Below are positions 44,987 through 54,997 of a stretch of DNA of 64,000 bases, one piece after another. The number at the start of each line of letters is the position of its first letter. The stretch's first letter is position 1. Source of the DNA: Brevibacterium renqingii (lineage in GTDB: Bacteria > Actinomycetota > Actinomycetes > Actinomycetales > Brevibacteriaceae); assembly GCF_017808105.1 (NCBI RefSeq), contig NZ_JADBHF010000012.1:62001-126000 (forward strand). Reading direction: 5' to 3'. The position numbers were made by a program, and so were the translations under genes. The notes below the pieces were generated by a model. It saw only the letters and a list, made by a program, of their open reading frames with translations. It ran no database searches and was not told the DNA's origin.

Positions 44987-46501
44987 TCAGTCCTCGCTCG
45001 CTCCGCTCGTCGGACGGCCGCCCTGAGGCCGATTGACCGGCTTGCCCCCGCGAGTGCGGCGGCGCTGACGCTGACGACGCGGCTTCCGTTCCCCGTCACC
45101 GGAACCGGCGGACGAGCTGCGCCCATCGGAGGGCCCGCCTCGGCGCTCATCGGAGCCTCTCCGGCCGGAACCGCGTCTGCGATCGGAGCTGCGGCTCTTC
45201 CTCTCGCTGCTCGCTTCGTCCTCGCCCTCGGCATGCTGGCGTGGAAGACGCCCCTTGGTGCCCTTCGGGATGCCGAGGTCGGAGAAGAAGTGCGGCGAGG
45301 TCGAGTAGGTCTCTGCGGGTTCGTCGAAGTCGAGGCCGAGCGCTTTGTTGATGAGCCGCCAGCGCGGCATGTCGTCCCAGTCGACCAGGGTCATGGCGAC
45401 ACCCGAGTTGCCGGCGCGGCCGGTGCGCCCGATCCGGTGGACGTAGGTCTTCTCGTCTTCGGGGCACTGGTAGTTGACCACGTGCGTGACATCGTCGATG
45501 TCGATACCGCGAGCGGCGACATCGGTGGCTACGAGCACGTCCACCTTGCCCTCGCGGAAGGACTTCAGCGCCTTCTCGCGCTGGGCCTGACCGAGATCGC
45601 CGTGCAGAGCCCGGACGGCGAAACCGCGATCGCCGAGTTCGGCAGCCAGCTTGTCGGCGGTGCGTTTGGTGCGGGTGAAGATGATGGTGCGCCCGCGTCC
45701 CTCGGCCTGGAGCATGCGGGCGACGAGTTCGCTCTTGTCCATCGAATGGGCACGGTAGACGAACTGTGTGGTGTTCTTGCCCATCAGAGACAGGTCCTCA
45801 TGGTCCTGTGCCCGGATGTGCGTGGGGTGATTCATGTAGCGGCGAGCCAGGGTGATGACCGCCCCGGGCATGGTCGCCGAGAACAGCATCGTCTGACGGT
45901 GGGCGGGCACCGCATTGATGATCTTCTCGACATCGGGCAGGAACCCGAGATCGAGCATCTCATCGGCCTCGTCGAGGACGACGGTGCGGACCCGATGGAG
46001 CTTGAGGATCTTCCGCCCGTAGAGGTCGAGCAGCCGACCCGGGGTCCCGACCACGACGTCGACGCCGGCCTTGAGGCGGCTGATCTGCGGGTCGAAGTCC
46101 ATGCCGCCGTAGATCGTCATGATGTCGATATCGCGCTGCACGGAGGCGGTGACGAGATCGGCCGCGACCTGCTTGGCGAGCTCACGGGTGGGCACGACGA
46201 CGAGAGCCTGCGGCAGGCGGATCTCCTCGGTGTCGGCCCGGCTGTCGGGAGTCGACTCCGGATCGGAGGTCACCGACGAGTCCTCCGTCTTGCCGACGAC
46301 ACGCTGGAGCAGAGGGATGCCGAAGCCCAGGGTCTTGCCGGTGCCGGTCTTCGCCTGCCCGATGATATCGGCGCCCGAGAGGGCCACCGGCAGCGTCAGC
46401 GCCTGAATGGGGAAGGGATGAGTGATCCCTGCTGCGGCCAGCGAGGCCACGATCGGTCCGGCGACTCCCAGCTCTGCGAAATCCGCTTCTGTCTCCGCCA
46501 T
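44987..46501 (-). CDS. rhlE: DEAD-box RNA helicase, RhlE/CsdA-like
   Basis: A 504-residue ATP-dependent RNA helicase. Motifs in order: Q motif FPIQALTLP (30-38), I AKTGTGKT (50-57), Ia PTRELA, TPGR, II DEAD (177-180), III SAT (208-210), [33 protein letters not shown] (355-364). The last 85 residues are Arg/Ser/Gly rich and should bind RNA. ATG 46501 has AAAGGAG eight nt upstream; the longer ORF start is not needed. It corresponds to Rv3211 by position and is divergent from the MiaE-like gene, as in mycobacteria. Confidence 0.95.
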   Translation of the reverse strand: MAETEADFAELGVAGPIVASLAAAGITHPFPIQALTLPVALSGADIIGQAKTGTGKTLGFGIPLLQRVVGKTEDSSVTSDPESTPDSRADTEEIRLPQALVVVPTRELAKQVAADLVTASVQRDIDIMTIYGGMDFDPQISRLKAGVDVVVGTPGRLLDLYGRKILKLHRVRTVVLDEADEMLDLGFLPDVEKIINAVPAHRQTMLFSATMPGAVITLARRYMNHPTHIRAQDHEDLSLMGKNTTQFVYRAHSMDKSELVARMLQAEGRGRTIIFTRTKRTADKLAAELGDRGFAVRALHGDLGQAQREKALKSFREGKVDVLVATDVAARGIDIDDVTHVVNYQCPEDEKTYVHRIGRTGRAGNSGVAMTLVDWDDMPRWRLINKALGLDFDEPAETYSTSPHFFSDLGIPKGTKGRLPRQHAEGEDEASSERKSRSSDRRRGSGRRGSDERRGGPSDGRSSSAGSGDGERKPRRQRQRRRTRGGKPVNRPQGGRPTSGASED

Positions 46502-46550
46502 ATTCCAAACTCCTTTTAGCGCATGTGCGCTTGTCATGGCTCAGAACCGG

Positions 46551-46556
46551 TAGTCT
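46551..46556 (+). promoter_or_regulatory. TAGTCT -10 box of a leaderless gene
   Basis: TAGTCT ends six nt before the ATG of the MiaE-like gene at 46563; no ribosome site is seen. Confidence 0.6.
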
Positions 46557-46562
46557 TGAGCT

Positions 46563-47195
46563 ATGCCCGATTCTGTCCCATTGGCTGTGAATGATGCTGC
46601 GACGCTCGCACTTCTGGCGTTCGGCGAGCTGACCGGTTTCGAACGTATGGCCACCAACGCGACGACCGCAGCGGATCTGGATGACAAGGTCATCCTGGCG
46701 CGGTTGGCCTCTCATTCATTCGCGAACTTCGAACAGCTCTCACAGCACATCGATCAGATGGGCCAGGATGTGATCGAGCTCTGTCAGCACTTCGAGCCGA
46801 CCTTCAGCACTCTGGCTGAAAGGACTCGTCCTCGCGACTGGTACGAAAGCCTCATGAAGGGATTCGTCTTCGACGGAATCATGAGTGATTTCTACCGCAC
46901 GGCTGTGGACGAACTCGCGGAGCCCGGATACAGCCTGGCTATTGCAATTCTCGATGATACACGGGCCAGCGATTATGCGCGCAATCGTCTGACCTCCGAG
47001 GTGGCCGAGGACACACAGCTGGCATCGCGTCTGGCGCTGTGGGGGCGCAAGCTCGTCGCCGAGACTCTCGGTCGGGCTCGCAGCCTGCTCACCGATCCGA
47101 TCCTCGGCATCGACGAAGACCTCGTGGTCGAGATGATCCCCTCGGTGACCTCGAACCATTCGAAGCGGATGTCAGCCGTCGGCCTCGTCGCCTGA
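46563..47195 (+). CDS. Ferritin-like MiaE-related protein
   Basis: A 210-residue all-helical protein of the actinobacterial MiaE-like (PF13794) group. Helical segments with possible metal ligands are GELTGFERMA (Glu21, Glu27), FEQLSQHIDQMGQDVIELCQHFE (His/Glu) and later LDDTRASDYA. True MiaE hydroxylates ms2i6A in tRNA; whether these shorter relatives do is not established. The genomic counterpart is Rv3210c. It is probably leaderless. A strong terminator follows. Confidence 0.85.
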   Translation: MPDSVPLAVNDAATLALLAFGELTGFERMATNATTAADLDDKVILARLASHSFANFEQLSQHIDQMGQDVIELCQHFEPTFSTLAERTRPRDWYESLMKGFVFDGIMSDFYRTAVDELAEPGYSLAIAILDDTRASDYARNRLTSEVAEDTQLASRLALWGRKLVAETLGRARSLLTDPILGIDEDLVVEMIPSVTSNHSKRMSAVGLVA

Positions 47196-47257
47196 CCTCG
47201 TCGCAGCCGGGCGCCCCGACCGGCACCGGAGTCGGCGGAAAGCGATGACCGCGCGGA

Positions 47258-47295
47258 CAGCGAAGGGCCCCGGTCACGACCGGGGCCCTTCGCTG
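47258..47295. terminator. Very long bidirectional terminator hairpin
   Basis: CAGCGAAGGGCCCCGGTC (47258-47275) and its exact complement (47278-47295): 18 perfect pairs around AC. It sits between the convergent MiaE-like and DUF3107 genes. Confidence 0.9.
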
Positions 47296-47355
47296 ACTGT
47301 CTTCATTTCCTCCCGACCGTCTCGTCGCTGCGAGGAGAGCGGTGGGATCTGCCGC

Positions 47356-47577
47356 TCAGGCGCTGAAGCCGACGCGACGAGCGGTTTCGGCACCGATCTC
47401 GACATAGCCGAGAGATCCGGCGGGAACGAAGATCTGACGTCCCTTCGTGTCGGTGAACGTCAGCAGCCCTTCGGACTGGATCTTCTCCTCGATTCGCGCG
47501 GCAAGCGCCTTCGCGTCCTCGTCGGTCTCGAGAGTGATCTCCCGCTGAGTCTGCTTGACGCCGATCTTGATTTCCAT
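47356..47577 (-). CDS. DUF3107 small protein
   Basis: A 73-residue protein beginning MEIKIGVKQTQREITLETDE and ending VPAGSLGYVEIGAETARRVGF, the conserved ends of DUF3107. It is expected to be a small beta-alpha fold; function unknown. AAGGAG lies four nt before the ATG, and TAGGAT (47594-47599, minus) may be its -10 box, which would give a leader of only about ten bases. Its counterpart is Rv3208A. The TetR gene lies upstream on the same strand, 121 nt away. Confidence 0.9.
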   Translation of the reverse strand: MEIKIGVKQTQREITLETDEDAKALAARIEEKIQSEGLLTFTDTKGRQIFVPAGSLGYVEIGAETARRVGFSA

Positions 47578-47698
47578 GGTGCTCCTTGTGCGGATCCTAG
47601 GTGGCAGATGATGGACTGGTCTGTGTTCAGCTTAACGTCAGTTCACGGGAGTTTTCTTCCCGTCGGATTCAGCTCTGGGCTGATGCGGAGGCGACTGC

Positions 47699-48292
47699 TC
47701 AGCGCTGGGAGAAGGACCGCAGTCCGCCCCAGCTCATCTGAGTCAGCAGTGACACGGCGGAATCGACATCGACCCCCCGATGCGAGTCGAGCTGTTTGAC
47801 CACGACTTCGGCGGTGCCGATGAGTGCTCGGCAGAGCAGCTGGGCCTCGTCGTCGTTGAGGCGCGTGAAGTTCTGCAGCGCCGAGACCACGCGGGCGGCC
47901 GAACGCTCACGCAGGGCGCGCAGCTTCTGCTCGGCCTTCGGCTCGTAGACATCCGAGTTGAAGATGATGACGAACTCTTCACGGTGGGAGACGACGAAAT
48001 CGAAATAGGCGCGGTAGGTGGCGCGGACCTGCTCGTGCGGATCGGACGTCGAACCCAGCGCCTCCGCCAGACGGGAGTCGAGGTGTGCGGCCGAGGAGTC
48101 GATGAGCGCGAGATACAGATCCTGTTTGGAATCGAAGTGCTGATAGAGCACGGGTTTGGACACGCCGGCGGCCTCGGCGATCATGTCCATCGAGGTCGTC
48201 CGATATCCACGGGTAGCGAAGACGGAGCGTGCCACTGACACCAATTGGTCGCGGCGTTGGTCACGGGGCAATCTCTGTTGTGGACTCGACAT
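47699..48292 (-). CDS. TetR-family transcriptional regulator
   Basis: A 197-residue regulator. The N-terminal helix-turn-helix is TTSMDMIAEAAGVSKPVLYQHF (about 31-52), the standard TetR pattern; the C-terminal ligand domain has no recognisable specificity. Its counterpart by position is Rv3208. It is divergent from adnA with about 110 bp between, so it could regulate itself and the adnAB genes; no clear palindromic operator was found there. ATG 48292 has only a weak GAAG upstream. Confidence 0.92.
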   Translation of the reverse strand: MSSPQQRLPRDQRRDQLVSVARSVFATRGYRTTSMDMIAEAAGVSKPVLYQHFDSKQDLYLALIDSSAAHLDSRLAEALGSTSDPHEQVRATYRAYFDFVVSHREEFVIIFNSDVYEPKAEQKLRALRERSAARVVSALQNFTRLNDDEAQLLCRALIGTAEVVVKQLDSHRGVDVDSAVSLLTQMSWGGLRSFSQR

Positions 48293-48404
48293 TCTTCAAT
48301 GCTACGCGACGTCCTGCCCCTCACCGGGCATGCGGGTCAGTCGGCGACGCGCCGGATCCGGGGGCGCGAGGAGCCGTGTCAGCTGCTCGTGGTGGAATAC
48401 GAGT

Positions 48405-51400
48405 ATGGAAGAGATGACGGAGGAGATGGGCGGCATTCTGCTCGGCGGCGGCTGCGTGAACATCATCGGTCGACCTGGCACCGGGAAGACGAGCCTGCTC
48501 GAATCGCTCTACTCGCATCTGGTGACCCGGATCGCTCCCGCCTCCGTCCTCGTGCTCACTCCCGACCGTGAGCATGCAGATGTGCTGCGTAACCGCCTCG
48601 AGGTGCCTGCGGATGCAGTGCTGTCGGCCGCCCCCGCCCGCAGCCTGTCCTCCTTCGCATACGGGATCTGCCGAGCCGCGCACACGACGAGAACCGGAGA
48701 GGACCTCGAATTCATCTCCGGAGCCGACCAGGACGTGTTCCTCGCAGATCTCCTCGCCGGTCACGAGCTCGGCCACGTCCGCGCGCCCGTCTGGCCCGCG
48801 GAGATCACCGCAGAGGTACGGTCGACCTCGGCGTTCCGCACCGAAGTCAGGGACGCACTCAACCGCGTGATGGAATTCGACTTCGGTCTGCGTGTGCCCG
48901 AGCCGGCGGACAACGGTTCCGAATCCGGTGAGTTCGTCTTCGACTATGGACGCAGCGCGCTCGATCGAGTCCTCGCACAGCATCCCGATCCTCGGTGGTC
49001 GGCCGTGGCCGAGATCCTCGACGAATATCTGGGCATCATGTCGATGCCGGGCTACGGAGGGATCGACTCCGCCACCGTCCTCGCCCTCGCAGCCTTCGAG
49101 ATCTTCCGCGAACCCGCCGAGGTGACCGCGGGCAGACCCTGGACCTTCGCGCCCGATCCCGTGCCGACGGTGGTGCTCGCCGATGCCGTGCAGGACTTCC
49201 CGGCGGCCAGTTGGGGGATCCTCGATCAGCTGAGGCGTCGGGGCAGCGCCCTCGCCCTGTTCGGAGCCCCGGAGACGGTGACCGGCCGCTTCCACGGTGC
49301 GGACGCCTCGATCATCGACCGGGCCACGACGGACACGCAGTTCGATACCGTCGTCCTTGACCGGCAGCGGGACGCCCATCCGGGACTCACCCGGGTCGTC
49401 GACGGCTTCGGCGGCAGGATCACCACTCGCTGGTCCCTGGGACACATGCCCAGACCTCGCCCGCAGGCCGCAGGGGACGGCGCCGCTGGGGCAGGGGACC
49501 GGTCCGCTGGTCCTGAGGTCGCGGGCTTCGCAGAGCCCGCAGGGGCCGGCGCCCCGGCGGGGGACGACGCCCCCGTGGAGGCGGATCCGCAGTCCGATCC
49601 CGAAGTACGGGTGGAGACCCACGTGTTCGAAGGACATGCCTCGGGGCACCGGTATCTGGCCCGACGGATCACGAACTTCGTGGAGAACGGGCATTCCTGG
49701 TCGGATGTCGCCCTGATCTGCCGCAATTCGGCGACCGCTCGGACGATCGCGAACGAGCTGCGCGCCTCGGGAGTCTCGATTGCCACCCTGATGCAGCCGC
49801 TCAACGTCGACCCGGCGACCGCCCCGCTCCTGCAGCTGCTCTCGACGCCTCCGGACTTCGACGACGATGAGGCCATCGCCGAACTCGCCCTGTCCTTGGC
49901 CGGCAGCATCTATGTCCGACTCGACCCGGTGCAGATCCGCCGCTTCAGACGCACCGTGCGCAGACTGTTCCCCGCGCCCAGCAGCACGGCCTCGCTCGCC
50001 CAGGCCCTGCGCAGTCCGATCGGCGATTCGTCTCCCCAGGGTCTGGCGACGATCTCGCGCATGCTCCATGCAGCGGCCGAGGTCGGGACGGCCGATCCCC
50101 ATCAGGCTCTGTGGACGATCTGGGAGGCCGCCGGAGTGGCTCAGAGGTGGCAGACCGAGGCGCTGCGGGATCCGGAGTCGGTGACCCACGGCTACCTGGA
50201 CTCGGTGCTGCGCCTGTTCGCGCTGGCCGAGAAGATCGCTGACCGCGGCGGATTCACCGCTCGCTCCTTCGCCGGAATCGTCGCTGAACAGGACATCGCG
50301 CAGGACTCCCTGGCCGACACCGCCGGATTCGCCGATCATGTGCGGGTCGGTACGCCCGCCTCGCTGGCCCATGTGCGGGTGCCGTTGGTCATCATCGCCG
50401 ATGTCAACGACGGAGTCTGGCCCAACCCGAAGCTGCGCGGCGGCATCCTCGGTCTCACCGATCTCGCCTCGGTGCTGGCCACCGGGGTGACGGTGACGGG
50501 AGACCCCGGATACCACTCGCACGCGAAGCGAACGAATCTGCGCGAGGAGGGCGAACTGTTCTACACCGCATTGAGCCGGGCTCAGGAACAGGTGATCGTC
50601 ACGGCCGTGACGGATGCGGAGACCGAGCCCTCACCGTTCTTCGACGTTCTGGCAGCCGGGACCGTCAGGGGCACCGAGGCGGCCGACGGCTACGCGATCA
50701 CCCACGAGGACGAACTGCCCCCGCTGACCCTGCCGGAGATGGCCGCTCATGCGAGAGCTCATCTGCTGCAGGCCGCCGCGCACCGCGCAGACGCGCAGCT
50801 GGACCCGGAACGCGGGAACGACGACCACTGCGAGGCCGCGCACACAGCCGAGGCGGCCTCTCCCGACGAGGAGACTCGGACCTGGGCACAGCTGATGAGA
50901 GCTCTGTCGGCGGCGAGCCCGGCGGTCGAAGGGCCGGAACGGTGGCGCGAATCCGAGGACATCACCTCGACCGAGCCGCTCTACACCTCCGCCGACACCG
51001 TTCGGGTCTCGCCATCGCAGGTCGAATCGTTCACCGATTGTCCCCTGCGGTGGTTCCTCACCCGCAACGGCGGGGACCGCCCGAGCTCCACAGCCCAGAA
51101 CCTCGGCACCATCATCCACGCGGCCGCCGAGAAGCATCCCGAAGGGCCGACCTCTGCGATCCGCGCCTATGTGCAGCAGGAATTCGAGTCACTCGAGTTC
51201 GACGCGGACTGGGAGCGCGAGCGCGAACTCGACGTGGCGATGAAGATGGCCGACCGCCTCGGCGAATACATCGTGAACGCCCCCGGCAGGCTCGTCGGAG
51301 TCGAAGCGCAGGTCTACGCCGTCGGCGTCGACGCCGAGGGACGGCAGTGGAAGGTCACCGGCCGCCTCGACCGGGTCGAGGAGGTCGAGGGCGGCCTGCG

Positions 51401-51767
51401 GATCGTCGACTTCAAGACGGGCAGGAACGTCGTAGCCGGAAAGGAGATGGACCGGCACGCACAGCTGGGCGTGTACCAGGAGGCGATCAACTCGGGAACC
51501 ATCACGGTCGGAGAGGATCAGAGGCTCGACGCTCGCGCCTTCGGGGCCGAACTCGTCTTCCTGCGCAACTCCTCTCGCACCGTCAGGGAGCAGCCGGCCC
51601 TCGAGATCGCTGACGATCCGGGGTGGGCACGAGAGCTCATCTCCGACGTGTCCGGCCGGATGCGAGCGGCGACCTTCCCCGCCCGAGTGGAGCCGGAGAA
51701 ATGTCAGAGCTGTCCCGTCCGTTCGTCCTGCCCTGCGATCGGACCGAAGATGCTGGAGGAGAACTGA
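48405..51767 (+). CDS. adnA: AdnA-like helicase-nuclease subunit with degenerate motor
   Basis: A 1120-residue UvrD-like protein with C-terminal RecB-type nuclease. Walker A is intact: IIGRPGTGKTS (20-30). Walker B reads VVLADAVQDF, where the catalytic Glu is Ala261. The nuclease core is GRLDRVEEV...IVDFKTG (Asp1002, Lys1004). Cys879 (DCPLRWF) with Cys1100, Cys1103 and Cys1109 (CQSCPVRSSC) form the AddB-like 4Fe-4S staple. In mycobacterial AdnAB, AdnB drives DNA unwinding while AdnA lacks motor activity; this sequence agrees. An Ala/Gly/Pro-rich insert lies near 350-400. ATG 48405 has GGTGGAA upstream; starts at 48414 or 48426 are possible. Confidence 0.92.
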   Translation: MEEMTEEMGGILLGGGCVNIIGRPGTGKTSLLESLYSHLVTRIAPASVLVLTPDREHADVLRNRLEVPADAVLSAAPARSLSSFAYGICRAAHTTRTGEDLEFISGADQDVFLADLLAGHELGHVRAPVWPAEITAEVRSTSAFRTEVRDALNRVMEFDFGLRVPEPADNGSESGEFVFDYGRSALDRVLAQHPDPRWSAVAEILDEYLGIMSMPGYGGIDSATVLALAAFEIFREPAEVTAGRPWTFAPDPVPTVVLADAVQDFPAASWGILDQLRRRGSALALFGAPETVTGRFHGADASIIDRATTDTQFDTVVLDRQRDAHPGLTRVVDGFGGRITTRWSLGHMPRPRPQAAGDGAAGAGDRSAGPEVAGFAEPAGAGAPAGDDAPVEADPQSDPEVRVETHVFEGHASGHRYLARRITNFVENGHSWSDVALICRNSATARTIANELRASGVSIATLMQPLNVDPATAPLLQLLSTPPDFDDDEAIAELALSLAGSIYVRLDPVQIRRFRRTVRRLFPAPSSTASLAQALRSPIGDSSPQGLATISRMLHAAAEVGTADPHQALWTIWEAAGVAQRWQTEALRDPESVTHGYLDSVLRLFALAEKIADRGGFTARSFAGIVAEQDIAQDSLADTAGFADHVRVGTPASLAHVRVPLVIIADVNDGVWPNPKLRGGILGLTDLASVLATGVTVTGDPGYHSHAKRTNLREEGELFYTALSRAQEQVIVTAVTDAETEPSPFFDVLAAGTVRGTEAADGYAITHEDELPPLTLPEMAAHARAHLLQAAAHRADAQLDPERGNDDHCEAAHTAEAASPDEETRTWAQLMRALSAASPAVEGPERWRESEDITSTEPLYTSADTVRVSPSQVESFTDCPLRWFLTRNGGDRPSSTAQNLGTIIHAAAEKHPEGPTSAIRAYVQQEFESLEFDADWERERELDVAMKMADRLGEYIVNAPGRLVGVEAQVYAVGVDAEGRQWKVTGRLDRVEEVEGGLRIVDFKTGRNVVAGKEMDRHAQLGVYQEAINSGTITVGEDQRLDARAFGAELVFLRNSSRTVREQPALEIADDPGWARELISDVSGRMRAATFPARVEPEKCQSCPVRSSCPAIGPKMLEEN

Positions 51768-54700
51768 TGCGTTTCAGCGCCGAGCAGCTCGCGCGACTCA
51801 CGGCGGCCGACCCCGCCCAGGCCTTCCCGCCCAGCCCCGAACAGCGGTTCATCATCGAAGCCGACCCGCAGCAATCGATGAAGGTCACCGCCGGTGCGGG
51901 GTCCGGCAAGACCACCGTCATCTCCCAACGGGTGGTGTGGCTGGTGGCCAACGGGTACGTGTCCCCGGAGGAGATCCTCGGACTCACATTCACGCGCAAA
52001 GCCGTCGGCGAGCTCGGAGGACGCATCCGCGTGCTCCTGTCCCGACTCCGGCACAGGCTCGGGCAGGGCCAGGACCTGTCGCTGCCCGGCCTGGACAATC
52101 CCACAGTGTCGACGTACAACTCCTATGCCGCCTCGATCGTGAGCGAACACGGGGTCAGCATCGGCATCGAACCCGAGACGGTGCTGCTCGACGATGCCGC
52201 CGCACACACCCTCGCGGGAAGCCTCATCGACTCCACACCCCCGGACGAGATCCCCGGCAACTTCTCCCGGGAGACGATGATCGCCGACATCATCGCGCTG
52301 GCCGGAGCCATGAACGATCATGGGCGAAGCGTCGAGGAAGTCACCGACTACCTCGAGCAGTGTCTTGCCGCACTCGTGTCCAGCAAAGGCAAACCGGTCG
52401 ACCCGAACGGACGACGAGCGAAGATCGAGGCGAAGATCAGAACGGCACGATTGGCTGATGCCTATATGCATGCGAAGCGGCGGAACCTGGCCATGGACTT
52501 CTCCGACCAGGTGAGATTCGCGCAGCGGATCATCGACCGCGTGCCGGCCGCAGCCGAAGCCGAGAGAGCGCGGTGGAAGATCGTCCTCCTCGACGAGTTC
52601 CAGGACACGTCGGTCGCCCAGCTCAAACTGCTGCGCGACCTCTTCCACTCCGCCGCCGTCACCGCCGTCGGAGATCCCCGGCAGGCCATCTACGGCTGGC
52701 GAGGTGCCAGCGCCGACAACATGATCCGCTTCTCCGCGGACTTCAGCGACGTCGAATCGCTGACGCTGAGCACCAGTTGGCGCAATGACTGCTCGATTCT
52801 GCAAGTGGCCAATCGCATCGCCGACGGTCTGAGCGACAGCAGCGAGACCCCGCTGTCTGCCCGCGACGGTGCCGGCGACGGGCAGGTGAGCATCGAGATC
52901 AGCTCGGGAGCTCATGATCCGGACTACCTCACCAACGGGCTGAGAGCACTCACCGAATGGTTCCGCACCGTCCCCGAGGGCTCGACCAAAGCAGTGCTGT
53001 GTCGCAAACGATCACATTTCGCCCCCGTCGCCGCCGCTCTCAAGGCCGCAGGCTTCGGAGTCCATGTGCACGGATCGTCCGGGCTTCTCAGCGATCCCTT
53101 CGTCGCCGACCTCAGGGCGGTGCTCACCGCGGCCGTCGACCCGATGGCCGGCGACGAGCTCATGCGGCTCATCAGCGGGCGCATGCTCGGACTCGGCGCC
53201 GGCGACATCGCCGGACTGCAGACCTTCACCCGCAGGCAGACCGAACGACGTCAGGCGGAGCGGGTCGGAACCGGGACCGACCCGGAGGAAGTCATCGTCG
53301 AAGCCATCGACCAAGCGACCATCGTCGAGGGCCTCGACGAACTCCTCGACGTCCGACGCGCCCTCGACCAGGGTGCGCGATCGGCAGCGGAGAAGACGCT
53401 GGTCGGGGACTTCCAGGGCGCGGGGCTGAGCCGAGAAGCGCTGCACCGACTGGTCAGGCTGGCCCGGGCGCTGCGCACCATCCGGTCCGGGACCGGGACC
53501 ATCTCCGCGATCATCCGCACGGCGATGTCGGAGACCGGCATCGACTCGGACATCTGGGGGCTCAGCGGTTCCCTGCGCAATCTGCACAGGTCCGCCGTCG
53601 ATTCCTTCCTATCGGCGGCCAGCCAGTACTCGGCCACCGACGATCGCCCCTCGATCGCCGGCTTCCTGTCCTGGCTCAGTCTCATGGAGGCTCACGATGC
53701 TCTCAACACGGTGGAGCCGACAGCCGCTGCCGATGCGATCAACATCATGACCGTCCACGCTTCGAAGGGACTGGAGTTCGATGCAGTCGCCGTCCCCTCA
53801 CTCGTGGTCAAGGACTTCCCGACCGAACCGCGCGACAAAGAAGGATGGATGGATCGCACGGCCCTGCCGTATCCGCTGCGCGGCGACCGAGCGCATCTCG
53901 TCGACTTCGACCTGCGAGAGGCCGAGTTCGAGACGAAGAAGGCACTCGACGAGTGGATCGGGGACTTCATCCGACCGCGCATCGCCGAGGCCCATGTGGC
54001 CGAAGAGCGGCGTCTTGCGTATGTCGCCTTCACCCGTGCCAAACGATATCTGTGGCTCGGTGCCGAGCTCATGGGCTCGAGAACTGTTCCCGACGAGCCT
54101 TCCCCGTTCCTCACCGAGGCGATCGAAGTGCTGGGAGCGGAGGTGGAGATTCCCGAGCCGGCGGACGAATCGGCGGAGGACAGAATCGAGACCACCCCGT
54201 GGCCGGTCTCGCGCACCAACCAGGTCGCAGCGGCTCAGAGAGCTGCCGACTGGGTCGACGAGAGCCCGAACGTCGGCCTGGAGGCCCTGACGGAAGAACC
54301 CGGCCCTGTCGGACGCTATGCGGCACAGGCTCTGCGCATCGGAGATCGACCCGAGACTGGTTCGGCCGCGGGCATGCCCGACCGCCTGTCCGCGACAGCG
54401 ATGGTCGCCTGGCGGCGTGACCCGCAGGGCTTCCGCACCCAGACGCTCCGACCGATTCCGACCCCGCCCAGCCGGGCGGCCGAGATCGGCACCGCCTTCC
54501 ACTCGTGGGTCGAACAGCATTTCGGGCAGTCGAGCATCGACATCGGTGATGATGAGGTCTCGCGACCGATCGACGCGGACACGATCGAACGGCTGCAGAA
54601 GACCTTCCTGGACTCCGAGTTCGCCACTCGAAGAGCAGACCATGTGGAGATGTCGTTCGAACTCGTCCTCGGCAGGTTCCGGGTTCCCGGCAAGATCGAC

Positions 54701-54952
54701 GCCGTGTTCATCACCGACGGGCACGCCGAGGTCGTCGACTGGAAGACCTCGAAGAAGCCCGAAGCCGACGTACTCGAAGTGATGAAGTGGCAGCTGGCGC
54801 TCTACCGGTTCGCGATACTGCGCGCGCACCCGGAGATCACCGAGGTGACCGGAACCTTCTTCTTCGTCGGCAGCGATGAGATCGTGCGCTTCACCGAGCT
54901 TCCCGACGAGGACGAGGTCATCCGATGGCTGGAAGACAATGACATCGCCTGA
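51767..54952 (+). CDS. adnB: AdnB-like motor helicase-nuclease subunit
   Basis: A 1061-residue SF1 helicase with C-terminal nuclease, partner of AdnA in double-strand break resection. Motifs: I TAGAGSGKTT (41-50), Ia LTFTRKAVGEL, II LLDEFQDT (about 274-281), III GDPRQAIYGWRG, V TVHASKGLEFD, VI AYVAFTRAKRYLW. The nuclease core is GKIDAVFI...EVVDWKTSKKP (Asp991, Lys993). No cluster cysteines are seen at the C-terminus, unlike AdnA. The ATG shares one base with the adnA stop and GGAGGAG precedes it, so translation is coupled and equal amounts are expected. Confidence 0.95.
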   Translation: MRFSAEQLARLTAADPAQAFPPSPEQRFIIEADPQQSMKVTAGAGSGKTTVISQRVVWLVANGYVSPEEILGLTFTRKAVGELGGRIRVLLSRLRHRLGQGQDLSLPGLDNPTVSTYNSYAASIVSEHGVSIGIEPETVLLDDAAAHTLAGSLIDSTPPDEIPGNFSRETMIADIIALAGAMNDHGRSVEEVTDYLEQCLAALVSSKGKPVDPNGRRAKIEAKIRTARLADAYMHAKRRNLAMDFSDQVRFAQRIIDRVPAAAEAERARWKIVLLDEFQDTSVAQLKLLRDLFHSAAVTAVGDPRQAIYGWRGASADNMIRFSADFSDVESLTLSTSWRNDCSILQVANRIADGLSDSSETPLSARDGAGDGQVSIEISSGAHDPDYLTNGLRALTEWFRTVPEGSTKAVLCRKRSHFAPVAAALKAAGFGVHVHGSSGLLSDPFVADLRAVLTAAVDPMAGDELMRLISGRMLGLGAGDIAGLQTFTRRQTERRQAERVGTGTDPEEVIVEAIDQATIVEGLDELLDVRRALDQGARSAAEKTLVGDFQGAGLSREALHRLVRLARALRTIRSGTGTISAIIRTAMSETGIDSDIWGLSGSLRNLHRSAVDSFLSAASQYSATDDRPSIAGFLSWLSLMEAHDALNTVEPTAAADAINIMTVHASKGLEFDAVAVPSLVVKDFPTEPRDKEGWMDRTALPYPLRGDRAHLVDFDLREAEFETKKALDEWIGDFIRPRIAEAHVAEERRLAYVAFTRAKRYLWLGAELMGSRTVPDEPSPFLTEAIEVLGAEVEIPEPADESAEDRIETTPWPVSRTNQVAAAQRAADWVDESPNVGLEALTEEPGPVGRYAAQALRIGDRPETGSAAGMPDRLSATAMVAWRRDPQGFRTQTLRPIPTPPSRAAEIGTAFHSWVEQHFGQSSIDIGDDEVSRPIDADTIERLQKTFLDSEFATRRADHVEMSFELVLGRFRVPGKIDAVFITDGHAEVVDWKTSKKPEADVLEVMKWQLALYRFAILRAHPEITEVTGTFFFVGSDEIVRFTELPDEDEVIRWLEDNDIA

Positions 54953-54997
54953 GTGAACCTCGGCCTGCAGGAAGACCGCTCTCAGGGATCCGGAGAC

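Noticed and set aside
48321-50522. Minus-strand open frame of 733 codons opposite adnA
   Set aside because: Shadow frame; Arg/Gly-rich, no domains, no start signal, and the TetR gene lies beside it in another frame.
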